From assembly GCA_036758285.1 (NCBI GenBank), contig DAIOWV010000008.1:1-64000 (forward strand): DNA of 64,000 nucleotides, written 5' to 3'. Both the position numbers and the translations under genes were made by a program. This document shows positions 45,344 through 54,130 of this stretch, one piece after another. The stretch is from Taishania sp036758285 (GTDB taxonomy: Bacteria > Bacteroidota > Bacteroidia > Flavobacteriales_D > Crocinitomicaceae). Every line of letters starts with the position of its first letter. Position 1 is the stretch's first letter. The notes beneath the pieces are model-generated. The model was not told the origin of the DNA. It did no database searches and saw only the letters and a list, made by a program, of their open reading frames with translations.

Positions 45344-47419
45344 CTAATTATGAACTAATGTTGATTGTTCTGTCGAAGGTATTTCTAATCGCATTTTGTA
45401 GTAATTATACAATTCCATTTGCGTATGAAAAACTTTTTTATCAACTTTTCGATACTTGTTCTTTTGTAGTTTGCCAATGATACGAGTCTTCGCATTTCCT
45501 CTAAATTGATAATCAAAAATTAGATCAATTTCTTTTTGAAGTTTAGTATCATAAACAGGACAAGTAACTTCAATTCTTTTATTGAGATTTCGTTCCATCC
45601 AGTCTGCACTACTAATGAAATATAAAGAATTTCCAGTATTGTGGAACTTGAAAATTCTGGCATGTTCTAAAAATCGATCAACAATTGAATAAACAACAAT
45701 ATTTTCTGATTGACCGATTACTCCTGGAATTAAACAACAAATACCACGAATAATCATTTTTATTTTCACACCAGCATTACTAGCTTTATATAGCCAGTCA
45801 ATCATTTCTTCGTCAGTCAGATTGTTTAATTTAATTATGATTTCTGCTTTTTCGCCACGTTTTGCTGCTGCAATTTCATTTTTGATTAAAGAGACAATCT
45901 TATTTCTGGTATTAATTGGTGAAACCAATAATTCCTTGAATCTTCGATTGAGATTGGGGTTTTCACTCTCCAATATTTCAAAAACTTTAGCAACTTCCAA
46001 TCCTATTTTTTCATCTGATGTAATTAAACTTATATCACCATAAATACGAGCAGTTTTTTCATGAAAGTTTCCTGTTCCTATGTGGGTGATGTATTGTTTT
46101 TTATTACCATTCATTCTTGTAATCTGGATTAGTTTTGAATGGACTTTTAAATCTTGTGCACCATGTAAAACAGTTGCACCGTTTTCTTTTAATCTATTGG
46201 ACCAATATAAGTTGTTTTCTTCATCAAATCGAGCCATTAACTCTAAGAATACCGTAACCTGTTTTCCATTACTTATTGCACTCATCAAGGCTTTCAAAAC
46301 TTGTGAATCACGTGTTACTCGATACACATTAATTTTGATACTTCTTACTCTTGGGTCAATTGCAGCCTCTCGTAACAAGTCGACAAGGTAGTCGAATCGT
46401 TGATACGGATAATGTATCATTATATCTTGTTTTAAGACAACTTTCAAAACACTTTTTTGCCCTTCTAAAACGGGATGATTAAGAGGTGGCAAAGGTTTGT
46501 ATACAAATTCAGGGTTGCCAAAATCAGGAAAGGACATGAAATCCTTGAAATTATGATAACGTCCACCTGCTATTGTGTTTACACCAAATTCAAGATTTAG
46601 ATTTTTAAGTAAATATTCTAATAAATCGTGAGGCATATCTTGGTCATATACAAAACGAACTGGTGCTCCTTTTTTTCTTAATTTAATACTGTGCTCAATT
46701 TTTTCCTTTAAAGTGGTTGAGATATCATCATCTAAATTTAATTCTGCATCTCTTGTAAATTTAAAAGTAAAAGCTTCTATTTTGTGGTAAACAAAAATTG
46801 AAAATATAGCATCTAAATTTAAACGGATAATATCATCAATTAAAATAACCTTTTTCTTATCTCCTTCATTCATCAAATAAAATCGAGACATCAAGGAAGG
46901 TATCTTGATTAAAGCATACCGCAATTTCGTTGATCGAAGATTGGTCATTTTTACAGCTAAGTAAATACCAGAATCTTTGAGTCTTGGAAATGGAGTATGA
47001 GCAGTCAGAATAACGGGTACAATGGCGTGTTTTAACTTGAGATTAAAATAGGATTTTAATTCTAAAATCTGTTCTTCATTTAAGTTATTCTCTTGAACAT
47101 GATAAATGTTATGATTACCCAATTCGTTTAAAATTGTTTGGTAAGCCAATTCAAACTGACGTTGTTGTTTTAATACAACAAGTCTGATTTCATTGAACAA
47201 TTCTTTAGGAGATCCTTTGAATGCTTTAACATTTTTGTTTTTTACAGCAATGATTCGACGAACGTTTGCCACACGAACTCTAAAAAATTCGTCCATGTTA
47301 TTGGAATAGATTCCTAAAAATCTCATTCTTTCAATTACAGGATTTCTTACATCTAGTGCTTCTTGCAAAACACGCTCATTAAAAGAAAGCCAACTCAATT
47401 CACGATTAAAAATATCCAT
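45344..47419 (-). CDS. ppk: Polyphosphate kinase 1
   Basis: 691 residues from ATG 47419 (MDIFNRELSWLSFNERVL), which is the usual PPK1 N-terminus; an ATG 18 bases upstream is possible. Makes polyphosphate from ATP. The two phospholipase-D-like catalytic histidines are H427 in KVHSKLIQ and H453 in GTGNFHEKTARIY. The N, H, C1 and C2 domains are all present at normal length. A lipoprotein gene lies 74 bases upstream on the same strand. No exopolyphosphatase gene is adjacent. Confidence 0.94.
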   Translation of the reverse strand: MDIFNRELSWLSFNERVLQEALDVRNPVIERMRFLGIYSNNMDEFFRVRVANVRRIIAVKNKNVKAFKGSPKELFNEIRLVVLKQQRQFELAYQTILNELGNHNIYHVQENNLNEEQILELKSYFNLKLKHAIVPVILTAHTPFPRLKDSGIYLAVKMTNLRSTKLRYALIKIPSLMSRFYLMNEGDKKKVILIDDIIRLNLDAIFSIFVYHKIEAFTFKFTRDAELNLDDDISTTLKEKIEHSIKLRKKGAPVRFVYDQDMPHDLLEYLLKNLNLEFGVNTIAGGRYHNFKDFMSFPDFGNPEFVYKPLPPLNHPVLEGQKSVLKVVLKQDIMIHYPYQRFDYLVDLLREAAIDPRVRSIKINVYRVTRDSQVLKALMSAISNGKQVTVFLELMARFDEENNLYWSNRLKENGATVLHGAQDLKVHSKLIQITRMNGNKKQYITHIGTGNFHEKTARIYGDISLITSDEKIGLEVAKVFEILESENPNLNRRFKELLVSPINTRNKIVSLIKNEIAAAKRGEKAEIIIKLNNLTDEEMIDWLYKASNAGVKIKMIIRGICCLIPGVIGQSENIVVYSIVDRFLEHARIFKFHNTGNSLYFISSADWMERNLNKRIEVTCPVYDTKLQKEIDLIFDYQFRGNAKTRIIGKLQKNKYRKVDKKVFHTQMELYNYYKMRLEIPSTEQSTLVHN

Positions 47420-47493
47420 GTGCAAATCATATGACAAAACAATTGAAAAAAATGCCTTTTTGCGTTAACGCAAGATTAATTATTGTTAAGGTT

Positions 47494-48027
47494 TTAAACG
47501 CGCATACCTTTTACAACACGATCTCTACGTTTTGTTTTTTGTAGTTTTTTCAACATTACCATTAAATATGCGTTTCCTGCTGAAGATTGGATCGTGTATT
47601 TTTCATTGCCATACGTTAATTCTCCTCCACGATTCATATCCCATGCAGCTACAAGATAATATTTTGCTGTTGCATTTTCTTGTCTTACATTGAACGTAAG
47701 TACACGCCCTTGACCGACTTCAAATCGGATGGTCATTTCACCTGTTTTACCATAACTTTCAAAAACTGCTGGAGTTTGAGCTTGGATAGTGATTCGATCT
47801 TCTTCTTTGTTTCTATTTGTTACAAGAACGCCGTTTTCTGCAGTACCTTGTGAACCAGAAGACTTAACTCTTTGTAGTACAATTGTTTGTGAAATATAGA
47901 ATTGTACTTTCTTCAATTGTGTTTCAGCATCTAAACCAAATTCCTCTTTTATTTCATTTGTGAATGGAACCTTTGTTCCACAAGATGTTAAGACAATTCC
48001 CAATGCAAGAATAACTAAATATTTCAT
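47494..48027 (-). CDS. Hypothetical lipoprotein
   Basis: 177 residues. The lipobox is V-L-T-S-C with C16. The mature part is beta-rich (KVQFYISQTIVLQRV, RITIQAQTPAVFE, TYGNEKYTIQ). I do not recognise the family, although similar single-copy lipoproteins are common in Flavobacteriales. It has a promoter box at 48091 and lies upstream of ppk. An assembly gap of 10 N lies 17 bases before the start. Confidence 0.65.
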   Translation of the reverse strand: MKYLVILALGIVLTSCGTKVPFTNEIKEEFGLDAETQLKKVQFYISQTIVLQRVKSSGSQGTAENGVLVTNRNKEEDRITIQAQTPAVFESYGKTGEMTIRFEVGQGRVLTFNVRQENATAKYYLVAAWDMNRGGELTYGNEKYTIQSSAGNAYLMVMLKKLQKTKRRDRVVKGMRV

Positions 48028-48044
48028 TTTTTAAATTTTTGATT

Positions 48045-48054
48045 NNNNNNNNNN
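48045..48054. other. Assembly gap (10 N)
   Basis: Ten unknown bases in the divergent spacer between the lipoprotein gene and the dipeptidase gene. Confidence 0.99.
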
Positions 48055-48090
48055 AAACCGATGATGCTTCCAACTATTCAAGCAATCTTA

Positions 48091-48098
48091 CAAATATA
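48091..48098 (-). promoter_or_regulatory. Promoter -7 box TATATTTG (minus strand)
   Basis: Reads CAAATATA on the plus strand. A TTTG 17 bases upstream on the minus strand (48116-48119) could be the -33 element. It would drive the lipoprotein gene at 47494-48027 with a leader that crosses the N gap. Confidence 0.5.
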
Positions 48099-48254
48099 AT
48101 AAGCTTTAGACATATCAAAAACCGTTCCTAATAGAAAAAAAAATATTTTAAAATCTGAATACCATTTTTAATCGAACTCAGATTTAAAATTGATTTATTG
48201 CTGTTTTTCTTTTTAATTCAGTTTAAAATATACAATTTTGTTAAAAAAATAGCT

Positions 48255-49643
48255 ATGACACAATCGCAATTATATATTGATTCGCATAAACAAAAATTTA
48301 TTGACGAATTATTTGATTTACTTAGAGTACCTTCAATTTCTGCAGATAAAGCATATAGTGCAGATGTTTTCAAAACTGCAGATATCATTGCTGATAAATT
48401 AAAAGAAATAGGTATTGATAATGTTGAAGTTTGTCAAACGGCCGGATACCCTGTTGTATATGGTGAAAAGATTGTTGACACTAGTTTGCCGACTGTTTTA
48501 GTGTATGGTCATTATGATGTTCAACCAGCTGATCCAATTGAACTATGGACCAATCCTCCATTTGAACCGATAATTAAAACAACTCCAATTCACCCTGAAG
48601 GAGCAATTTTTGCAAGAGGTGCATGTGATGATAAAGGTCAGATGTATATGCATGTAAAAGCCGTTGAAGCAATGATTGCAAGTGATGAACTTCCATGTAA
48701 TGTGAAATTCATGATTGAAGGTGAAGAAGAAGTGGGTAGTCCGAATTTGGCAATTTTTGTGAAAGAAAATGTTGAAAAATTAAAAGCAGACATTATTCTA
48801 GTTTCTGATACTGGTATGTTAGCCAATGATGTACCTTCAGTTACAACTGGTTTAAGAGGATTGAGCTATGTTGAAGTGGAAGTTACAGGTCCAAATCGTG
48901 ATTTACACTCTGGTTTGTATGGTGGATGTGTTGCAAATCCGATTAACATTCTTACTAAAATGATTGCTTCTCTTCACGATGAAAACAATCGTATAACGAT
49001 ACCTGGTTTTTATGATAAAGTTGTTGAATTGTCAGATGAAGAAAGAGCTGAGATGGCAAAAGCACCATTTTCTATCGATAAATACAATGAAGCTTTAGAT
49101 ATTCGTGAAGTTCACGGAGAAAAGGGATATTCAACCCCTGAAAGAGGTTCTATTCGACCTACTTTAGATGTTAATGGAATTTGGGGAGGTTATATTGGTG
49201 AAGGTGCAAAAACGGTAATTCCATCAAAAGCATTTGCTAAGATTTCTATGCGTTTGGTTCCTGACCAAAATCCAGATGAAATTACAAATTTGTTTAAATC
49301 GCACTTTGAATCCATTGCACCTGCAAGTGTACGTGTTGCAGTACATCCACATCATGGAGGAGAGGCTGCTGTAACACCCATTGATTCTATTGGTTATAAA
49401 GCTGCTAGTTTGGCTTATGAGCAAACATTTGGAAAGAAACCTATTCCAGTTAGAAGTGGAGGAAGTATTCCAATTGTAGCGATGTTTGAAAAAGTTTTAG
49501 GTTTAAAAACAATTTTAATGGGATTTGGTTTGGATAGTGATGCAATTCATTCTCCAAATGAACATTATGGCGTATTTAACTATTTTAAGGGAATTGAAAC
49601 GATTCCATATTTCTATAAATATTTTACAGAATTGAACAAATGA
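48255..49643 (+). CDS. M20-family dipeptidase
   Basis: 462 residues from ATG 48255; the longer frame from 48198 adds a spurious hydrophobic lead. The di-zinc site is visible: H86 and D88 in YGHYDVQP, D125-D126 in GACDDKGQ and the Glu pair near 157-158 in EGEEEVGS. The dimerisation domain lies between about 195 and 360. The closest type is the bacterial carnosinase/CNDP-like dipeptidase. There is no signal peptide, so it is cytosolic. Its stop overlaps the next start by 4 bases. Confidence 0.9.
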   Translation: MTQSQLYIDSHKQKFIDELFDLLRVPSISADKAYSADVFKTADIIADKLKEIGIDNVEVCQTAGYPVVYGEKIVDTSLPTVLVYGHYDVQPADPIELWTNPPFEPIIKTTPIHPEGAIFARGACDDKGQMYMHVKAVEAMIASDELPCNVKFMIEGEEEVGSPNLAIFVKENVEKLKADIILVSDTGMLANDVPSVTTGLRGLSYVEVEVTGPNRDLHSGLYGGCVANPINILTKMIASLHDENNRITIPGFYDKVVELSDEERAEMAKAPFSIDKYNEALDIREVHGEKGYSTPERGSIRPTLDVNGIWGGYIGEGAKTVIPSKAFAKISMRLVPDQNPDEITNLFKSHFESIAPASVRVAVHPHHGGEAAVTPIDSIGYKAASLAYEQTFGKKPIPVRSGGSIPIVAMFEKVLGLKTILMGFGLDSDAIHSPNEHYGVFNYFKGIETIPYFYKYFTELNK

Positions 49644-50131
49644 TTTTAAAAACATCGAAATTTTTTATTGGTATTCTTTTTCTTTTTTTAATGAATGCCT
49701 GCGATTTTGAAGACGTGCAATTTCGAAATGCAGAAAACTTCAAGTTGAAACAATTTGAAGGTAAAAAGGCTTCTCTTTCATTTGACGCAGTTTTGTACAA
49801 TCCCAATGGGTATAATTTGAAAGTCAAACCTTCTACTTTTGATTTATACATCAACAATGTTCAAGTTGGTGTAATTAAGTTAGATGAGAAGGTGAAAATC
49901 AAAAAGAGAACTGAATCAACAGTTACGGTGCCTGTTACTGCAGAATTATCACCAGGAATATTACCAAAACTATTAACAATTGCTTTAAGTAAGTCTGCTT
50001 CGGTTAGGATTGTTGGAACTGCAAGGGGAGGTGTTTCTATTTTTACGAAGAAAAAGAAAATTGATGAAACACGAGAAATTCCTCTTAAGGATTTAAATTT
50101 ATTGGATAATATTCCCTTTTTGAATAATTAA
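49640..50131 (+). CDS. LEA-type-2 domain lipoprotein
   Basis: 163 residues, overlapping the dipeptidase stop (ATGA). The lipobox is L-M-N-A-C with C21. Residues about 40-140 have the LEA14/WHy pattern (LSFDAVLYNPNGYNLKVKP, then VPVTAELSPG), a fibronectin-like beta sandwich. In bacteria these proteins have no settled role. A terminator follows at 50138. Confidence 0.75.
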   Translation: MILKTSKFFIGILFLFLMNACDFEDVQFRNAENFKLKQFEGKKASLSFDAVLYNPNGYNLKVKPSTFDLYINNVQVGVIKLDEKVKIKKRTESTVTVPVTAELSPGILPKLLTIALSKSASVRIVGTARGGVSIFTKKKKIDETREIPLKDLNLLDNIPFLNN

Positions 50132-50137
50132 TATTTT

Positions 50138-50164
50138 AAAGGCCTCATTTTAGAGGCCTTTTTT
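50138..50164. terminator. Bidirectional intrinsic terminator
   Basis: A 9-bp perfect stem (AAAGGCCTC with GAGGCCTTT), 6-base loop and T-run. It lies between the convergent LEA-lipoprotein and SanA-like genes and can serve both. Confidence 0.9.
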
Positions 50165-50798
50165 ATTCTATAACGATTTTTTCGCCTAAATACTTTGGGG
50201 CTTTATTGAAAAGTAAATCTATAAAAACCTTATTCCTCGCAAAAGTTTCTCTTACTTTTGTCAGAAAACCACCGTATTGCACGACATCTTTTGCGTTATA
50301 TCCAATTGCATCTATTCCATTTCTTCTTGCAAGATAAATAGCTCGTTCATTGTGAAATTTTTGTGATATGATGGTAAACGTTGTTTGACCAAATACTTCT
50401 TTGGCTCTAATAATTGAATCAAGCGTCCTGAAACCAGCATAGTCTAATATAATTTTATCTTCTGGAATTCCTTTTTCTACCAATGCATTTTTCATATCCA
50501 ATGGTTCATTGTAAAATTCATTGCTATTGTCACCACTTACAATAATATAATCAATTTTGCCGCTTTGAAACAATTCTACAGCCGCATCGATTCTATATGA
50601 AAAATATAGATTTGGATTTCCACTTTTTAGTAGTTTACTTGTCCCAAGTAAAACTCCCACTCTTTTTTTGGGAATCTTATTTACTTCTGAATAGATAAAA
50701 TTTTTAGATGCATTAACAATCGTCCAGTTACAGAAAATAGTTACAATTATTAGTAGACAAATTGCCACTAAACCAAATTTTATGATTTTTTTCTTCAT
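50163..50798 (-). CDS. SanA/YdcF-like DUF218 membrane protein
   Basis: 211 residues from ATG 50798, chosen for its basic start followed by a helix (about 5-23); an ATG 21 bases upstream is possible. The DUF218 core is visible: VGVLLGTSKLL, YRIDAAVELFQSGK, YIIVSGDNSNE, DYAGFRTLDSIIRAKEVF and SQKFHNERAIYLA. E. coli SanA affects envelope permeability (vancomycin exclusion at high temperature); the biochemical function is unsettled. Confidence 0.8.
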   Translation of the reverse strand: MKKKIIKFGLVAICLLIIVTIFCNWTIVNASKNFIYSEVNKIPKKRVGVLLGTSKLLKSGNPNLYFSYRIDAAVELFQSGKIDYIIVSGDNSNEFYNEPLDMKNALVEKGIPEDKIILDYAGFRTLDSIIRAKEVFGQTTFTIISQKFHNERAIYLARRNGIDAIGYNAKDVVQYGGFLTKVRETFARNKVFIDLLFNKAPKYLGEKIVIE

Positions 50799-51033
50799 GT
50801 TTACATCTTTGTTATACAAATTTAATTCTTTTTTTATTTTTAATAAAACTCTATTAATTAGTATTATATCCGATAATAATTAATTTAATCATTTATCAAA
50901 CGAATGTTAAATGAAACAAAATATTTAATTACCGAATAAAATTTTGAACTCCTCACAACTTTGCAATGTCGATTCGATAATGGTTATATCAAATCTTCAA
51001 AACAATATTTTTCAAACATATAAAAAATTACAA

Positions 51034-51378
51034 ATGAATAATTTAAGAAACAAAGTAAGTTTGATTGGACGTTTAGGTGGAACACCTGAATTTGTTACAA
51101 CAGAAGGAGGGAAGGTACTTGCACGATTTTCATTAGCGGTAAGTAACAATTACAAAGATAAAAAAGGAAATTGGGTTGATGATACACAATGGCATAATGT
51201 AAATGCATGGGGTAAGACAGCTGAACTCGTTAAGGATAACTTAGATAAAGGACAAGAAATAATTATTGAAGGAAGAGTCGTAAATAGAAGTTATGAAACT
51301 AAAACTGGAGAAAAAAGATATTCCACAGTAATTGAAATGAATGAATTTTTAACGCTTTCATCAGGATCAAAAAAATAA
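51034..51378 (+). CDS. ssb: Single-stranded DNA-binding protein, first of three tandem copies
   Basis: 114 residues from ATG 51034; the longer frame from 50944 adds 30 residues not seen in SSBs. An OB fold fills the whole protein: NKVSLIGRLGG, ARFSLAVSNNY, TQWHNVNAWGKTAE, GQEIIIEGRVVNRSYE. It ends shortly after the fold (LSSGSKK) with no flexible linker and no acidic tip like DDDIPF, which SSBs normally use to recruit partner proteins. It is the most canonical of the three copies and could still be the housekeeping SSB or an accessory one. Confidence 0.85.
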   Translation: MNNLRNKVSLIGRLGGTPEFVTTEGGKVLARFSLAVSNNYKDKKGNWVDDTQWHNVNAWGKTAELVKDNLDKGQEIIIEGRVVNRSYETKTGEKRYSTVIEMNEFLTLSSGSKK

Positions 51379-51393
51379 TTAAAATACTTAACC

Positions 51394-51409
51394 TATCGGC
51401 TAACCGATA
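51394..51409. repeat. Short palindrome between ssb copies 1 and 2
   Basis: TATCGG-CTAA-CCGATA is a perfect 6-bp inverted repeat with 4-base spacer, 15 bases before the second ssb start. It is too short and lacks the T-run of a terminator; it could be an operator or a chance palindrome. Confidence 0.35.
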
Positions 51410-51423
51410 TAAACCAAAATTTT

Positions 51424-51735
51424 ATGAATCACGTTAATTTAATTGGAAAAATGAGTTCTGCACCTAAAATAGTTGAACTTGATAATGGAAGGAAAATTGT
51501 TCAGTTTTCAATGTCAACAAATGAGATTGTACTAACGGCTGAGGGAACATCAAAAAAGAAAACACAGTGGCATCGAATGACTGCATGGGGAAAATGGGTG
51601 AGAGTAATGGAAGAATTAGGAACTATCGGATTGGAATTAGCAATTGAAGGGAAATTAACAACTCGTTTTTATAACAACAATGGCCAAAGACGTTGTGTTT
51701 CTGAAGTAGAAATAAATGATTTAGTAATCCTCTAA
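51424..51735 (+). CDS. Single-stranded DNA-binding protein paralogue, second copy
   Basis: 103 residues, a bare OB fold: NHVNLIGKMSSAPK, IVQFSMSTNE, TQWHRMTAWGKW, LAIEGKLTTRFY, VSEVEINDLVIL. It ends at the last strand, with no linker or acidic tail. It is clearly diverged from the first copy, so the array is not a recent duplication. It lies 45 bases after ssb1 and 12 bases before the third copy. Confidence 0.8.
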   Translation: MNHVNLIGKMSSAPKIVELDNGRKIVQFSMSTNEIVLTAEGTSKKKTQWHRMTAWGKWVRVMEELGTIGLELAIEGKLTTRFYNNNGQRRCVSEVEINDLVIL

Positions 51736-51747
51736 AAGCTGATTGAT

Positions 51748-52074
51748 ATGCAAACAATTCGTAATCATATAACATTAATTGGAAACATTGCTTCTGATAA
51801 AAAAGTGACAGAATTTGAAAATGGGAGTAAAGTAGTTCGATTTGATATTTCAACAGACAAGCAATACCGAACAAATAGTGGAAAAATTAAAAATGACATG
51901 GAGTGGCATAAAGTATTTGCTTGGGGAAACATCGCTGGATTTATCGAAAAATTTGGAGAAAAAGGTAAAAAAGTTGCTATTCATGGGAGGTTAATTACCC
52001 GATCTTACTTCAATCCTGAAGGAATAAAAAGAACCATTACCGAAGTTGAAATCAAACATATTCTTGGTTTGTAG
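51748..52074 (+). CDS. Single-stranded DNA-binding protein paralogue, third copy
   Basis: 108 residues, also a bare OB fold: NHITLIGNIASDKK, VVRFDISTDKQY, MEWHKVFAWGNIAG, KVAIHGRLITRSYF, ITEVEIKHILGL. It resembles the second copy more than the first. There is no acidic tip. It is followed by an unusual CTAACC-rich spacer and a strong terminator (52118-52153), marking the end of the ssb transcript. Confidence 0.8.
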   Translation: MQTIRNHITLIGNIASDKKVTEFENGSKVVRFDISTDKQYRTNSGKIKNDMEWHKVFAWGNIAGFIEKFGEKGKKVAIHGRLITRSYFNPEGIKRTITEVEIKHILGL

Positions 52075-52117
52075 ACCATCCTAACCTAAACCTACCAAAT
52101 CTAACCTACCTAAAACC

Positions 52118-52153
52118 GAGAAGCCGAATCATTATTGATTCGGCTTCTCTTGT
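52118..52153 (+). terminator. Strong intrinsic terminator after the ssb array
   Basis: A perfect 14-bp stem (GAGAAGCCGAATCA with its complement), 4-base loop TTAT, then TTGTTTT. The spacer before it (52079-52115) is rich in CTAACCTA/CCTACC motifs. It may also act on the convergent tonB gene. Confidence 0.9.
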
Positions 52154-52180
52154 TTTATATTAATTATTAAGACTAAATAA

Positions 52181-53059
52181 TTACTTTATTGCAAATGTAA
52201 CAGGTAAATTAAAATAGCTTCTAACTGGTTGACCATTAATTTTTCCTGGTTTCCATTGCGGCATTTTTTTAACCACTCGTATTGCTTCCTTATCACACTC
52301 ATCGCAATTGGGTACACCTCTCGTTACTTTAACATCTTGTACAACACCATTTTTTTCTACAATAAAACGAACATTAGCTTTACCTTGACTTCCTGATATT
52401 CTTGGAAGTTCTGGATATTGCATGTTGCTACTTAAAAAGCGAACCATTTCTTTATATCCTCCTGGGTATTCCGGATCTTCATCAAGAATAGTAAATGGAA
52501 CATCGTCTTTTATTTTTTCAACAACTTCTTGCTTTTTTGCTATTGGTTCTTTAAAAAGGTTTTCTTCATCATCAATGATAACATCTTTATCTCCGATTTT
52601 ATTATTCATTGCTAAATCTTGGGTGTTAATTGATGTATTTACCTCATTGTCAGTTATGTCATATGTTCTAAAATCAATTTGAGATTTCAACGTTTCTGTT
52701 ACGTTTTCAACCTCTTCTTTTTTAATTGGAATATCTATAACTACATCATCTTCTTCATCGAAAGCAAAAGGGATAATGTATTCATCGGTTGCTATTTTAT
52801 CAGCATCTTCGGGTAACTCACGTACAAATAAATACGCTCCGTAACTCGCACCGATTGTTGCTACCAATGAGAAGAGTATCATTATGATTGTCTTATCATA
52901 ATTTTTACGTATTTCATAAGCCCCATACTTTTTGTTTCTATCATTAAAAACAATTTCATTTCTTGTTGATGAGGTGATTTGCTGCCATTTTCTGGATGAA
53001 AAGAAATCATAAAGACTAACTGCAGATAAGGTTCCGATAATTAAAATGAGAATTTCCAT
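52181..53059 (-). CDS. TonB-family energy transducer, second copy
   Basis: 292 residues. The N-terminus has a first membrane helix (about 2-20), a short cytoplasmic stretch (RKWQQITSSTRNEIVFNDRNK-like, with KKYGAYEIRKNYDKT) and a second helix (about 58-78). A charged periplasmic linker follows. The C-terminal TonB domain (about 200-292; YPGGYKEMVRFL, GKANVRFIVEKNG, WKPGKINGQPV) ends the protein. It is about as long as, and clearly paralogous to, the TonB at 53252. A terminator between the two (53201-53231) suggests separate or attenuated expression. It powers outer-membrane receptors through ExbB/ExbD. Confidence 0.85.
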   Translation of the reverse strand: MEILILIIGTLSAVSLYDFFSSRKWQQITSSTRNEIVFNDRNKKYGAYEIRKNYDKTIIMILFSLVATIGASYGAYLFVRELPEDADKIATDEYIIPFAFDEEDDVVIDIPIKKEEVENVTETLKSQIDFRTYDITDNEVNTSINTQDLAMNNKIGDKDVIIDDEENLFKEPIAKKQEVVEKIKDDVPFTILDEDPEYPGGYKEMVRFLSSNMQYPELPRISGSQGKANVRFIVEKNGVVQDVKVTRGVPNCDECDKEAIRVVKKMPQWKPGKINGQPVRSYFNLPVTFAIK

Positions 53060-53200
53060 AACTTTAATTTTTTAAGATTTAAACTAAGTTATGCTATTTA
53101 GTAGTGGGAAAAATCAATAAAGATTCTATGATGTAATTGATTGATTAAATGGTATTTATTTTTAATTTATCTATTGAATAACATGAAATATTATAAAATA

Positions 53201-53231
53201 ACAAAGGCCGCTTCAGTGAAACGGCCTTTGT
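53201..53231 (-). terminator. Intrinsic terminator between the two tonB genes
   Basis: A perfect 10-bp stem (ACAAAGGCCG with CGGCCTTTGT) and 11-base loop, 21 bases after the first tonB stop on the minus strand. It ends the exbB-exbD-exbD-tonB transcript before the second tonB. The T-run on the minus side is weak. Confidence 0.75.
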
Positions 53232-53251
53232 ATTGCTTATACTAAGCGGAA

Positions 53252-54121
53252 TTATTTTAGTTTAAATGAAACTGGTATACTGTAATAACTTCTTACAATT
53301 TTACCACCATTTTTAGCTGGTTTCCATTTTGGCATTGCTTTAATAACTCGCATTGCTTCTTTGTCGCATTCGCCACAACCAGGAACCCCTTTCTTAATGC
53401 TCACATTACCGATGCTACCATCTTTTTCAACAACGAATTGAGCAGTTGCTTTCCCCTCGATACCTGCTTGCACAGCCATTTCAGGATATTTCATGTTTTT
53501 GCTCAAAAACTTCATCATTTCAGAAATTCCACCAGGATACTCTGCTTCCTCTTCAACGAAAGTTTCGATTACTTCTGGTTTCTTTTCAACAACAGGATCT
53601 TTCTTTTCTTCAGGCTCTTTAAAAGGATCATCTTTATCATTTTTATGATCTTGATCTCCCGCTTTTGTGTCCTTTACGTCCTCTTGTGTGTTGATGATTG
53701 TTTCAACCTCCTCATCAGTTACTTCAAATTCTCTAAAGTCCAATTGCGTTTCCAAAGTTACAGGAGGTTCTTCCATAATTACTTCTTCTGGAATTTCCTC
53801 TTCTTCTTCTTCAGGCATTTCAAACTCTGCTTGGAATTCACTAATAGCAGTTTCTTCTTCCTCTACAGGCATTGATTTTACAAACAGATAAGCACCAAAG
53901 CTTACTCCAATTGCAGCAATCAAACCAAGAATAATGAAGATGATTGTTTTATCGTAATTTTTACGAATTTGATAAGCACCGTATTCTTTGTTTCTTTCAT
54001 CAAATACAACTTCGTTTCTAGAAGATGATGTAACTTGTTGCCAACTTTTAGACGAAAAGAAATCGTAAAGTGAAACAATTAACACCAAAACAGCTAAAAC
54101 TATTACTATTGAAATACTCAT
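53252..54121 (-). CDS. tonB: TonB-family energy transducer
   Basis: 289 residues. Layout as in the paralogue downstream: helix 1 (about 3-21), cytoplasmic motif EYGAYQIRKNYDKT, helix 2 (about 57-77), a very acidic Glu/Pro-rich periplasmic linker (about 88-190) and a C-terminal TonB domain (YPGGISEMMKFL, GKATAQFVVEKDG, WKPAKNGGKIV). Classical TonB has one N-terminal helix; the extra helix is characteristic of some Bacteroidota TonBs. It lies 9 bases after exbD and is probably the principal TonB of this operon. Confidence 0.88.
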   Translation of the reverse strand: MSISIVIVLAVLVLIVSLYDFFSSKSWQQVTSSSRNEVVFDERNKEYGAYQIRKNYDKTIIFIILGLIAAIGVSFGAYLFVKSMPVEEEETAISEFQAEFEMPEEEEEEIPEEVIMEEPPVTLETQLDFREFEVTDEEVETIINTQEDVKDTKAGDQDHKNDKDDPFKEPEEKKDPVVEKKPEVIETFVEEEAEYPGGISEMMKFLSKNMKYPEMAVQAGIEGKATAQFVVEKDGSIGNVSIKKGVPGCGECDKEAMRVIKAMPKWKPAKNGGKIVRSYYSIPVSFKLK

Positions 54122-54130
54122 AACGGTTTA

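Noticed and set aside
48028..48254. Hidden coding sequence around the 10-N gap
   Set aside because: No frame continues on either side of the gap. The spacer holds only the divergent promoter candidate and AT-rich sequence.
50944..51033. Thirty-residue N-terminal extension of the first SSB
   Set aside because: SSB homology begins at the ATG at 51034 (MNNLRNKVSLIGRL). The extension is unrelated to SSBs and spans a near-promoter CAACTTTG.
53438..53891. Two overlapping long open frames on the plus strand inside tonB
   Set aside because: They mirror the Glu/Pro-rich linker of TonB read backwards, giving Ser/Phe-rich low-complexity translations; shadows of the real gene.
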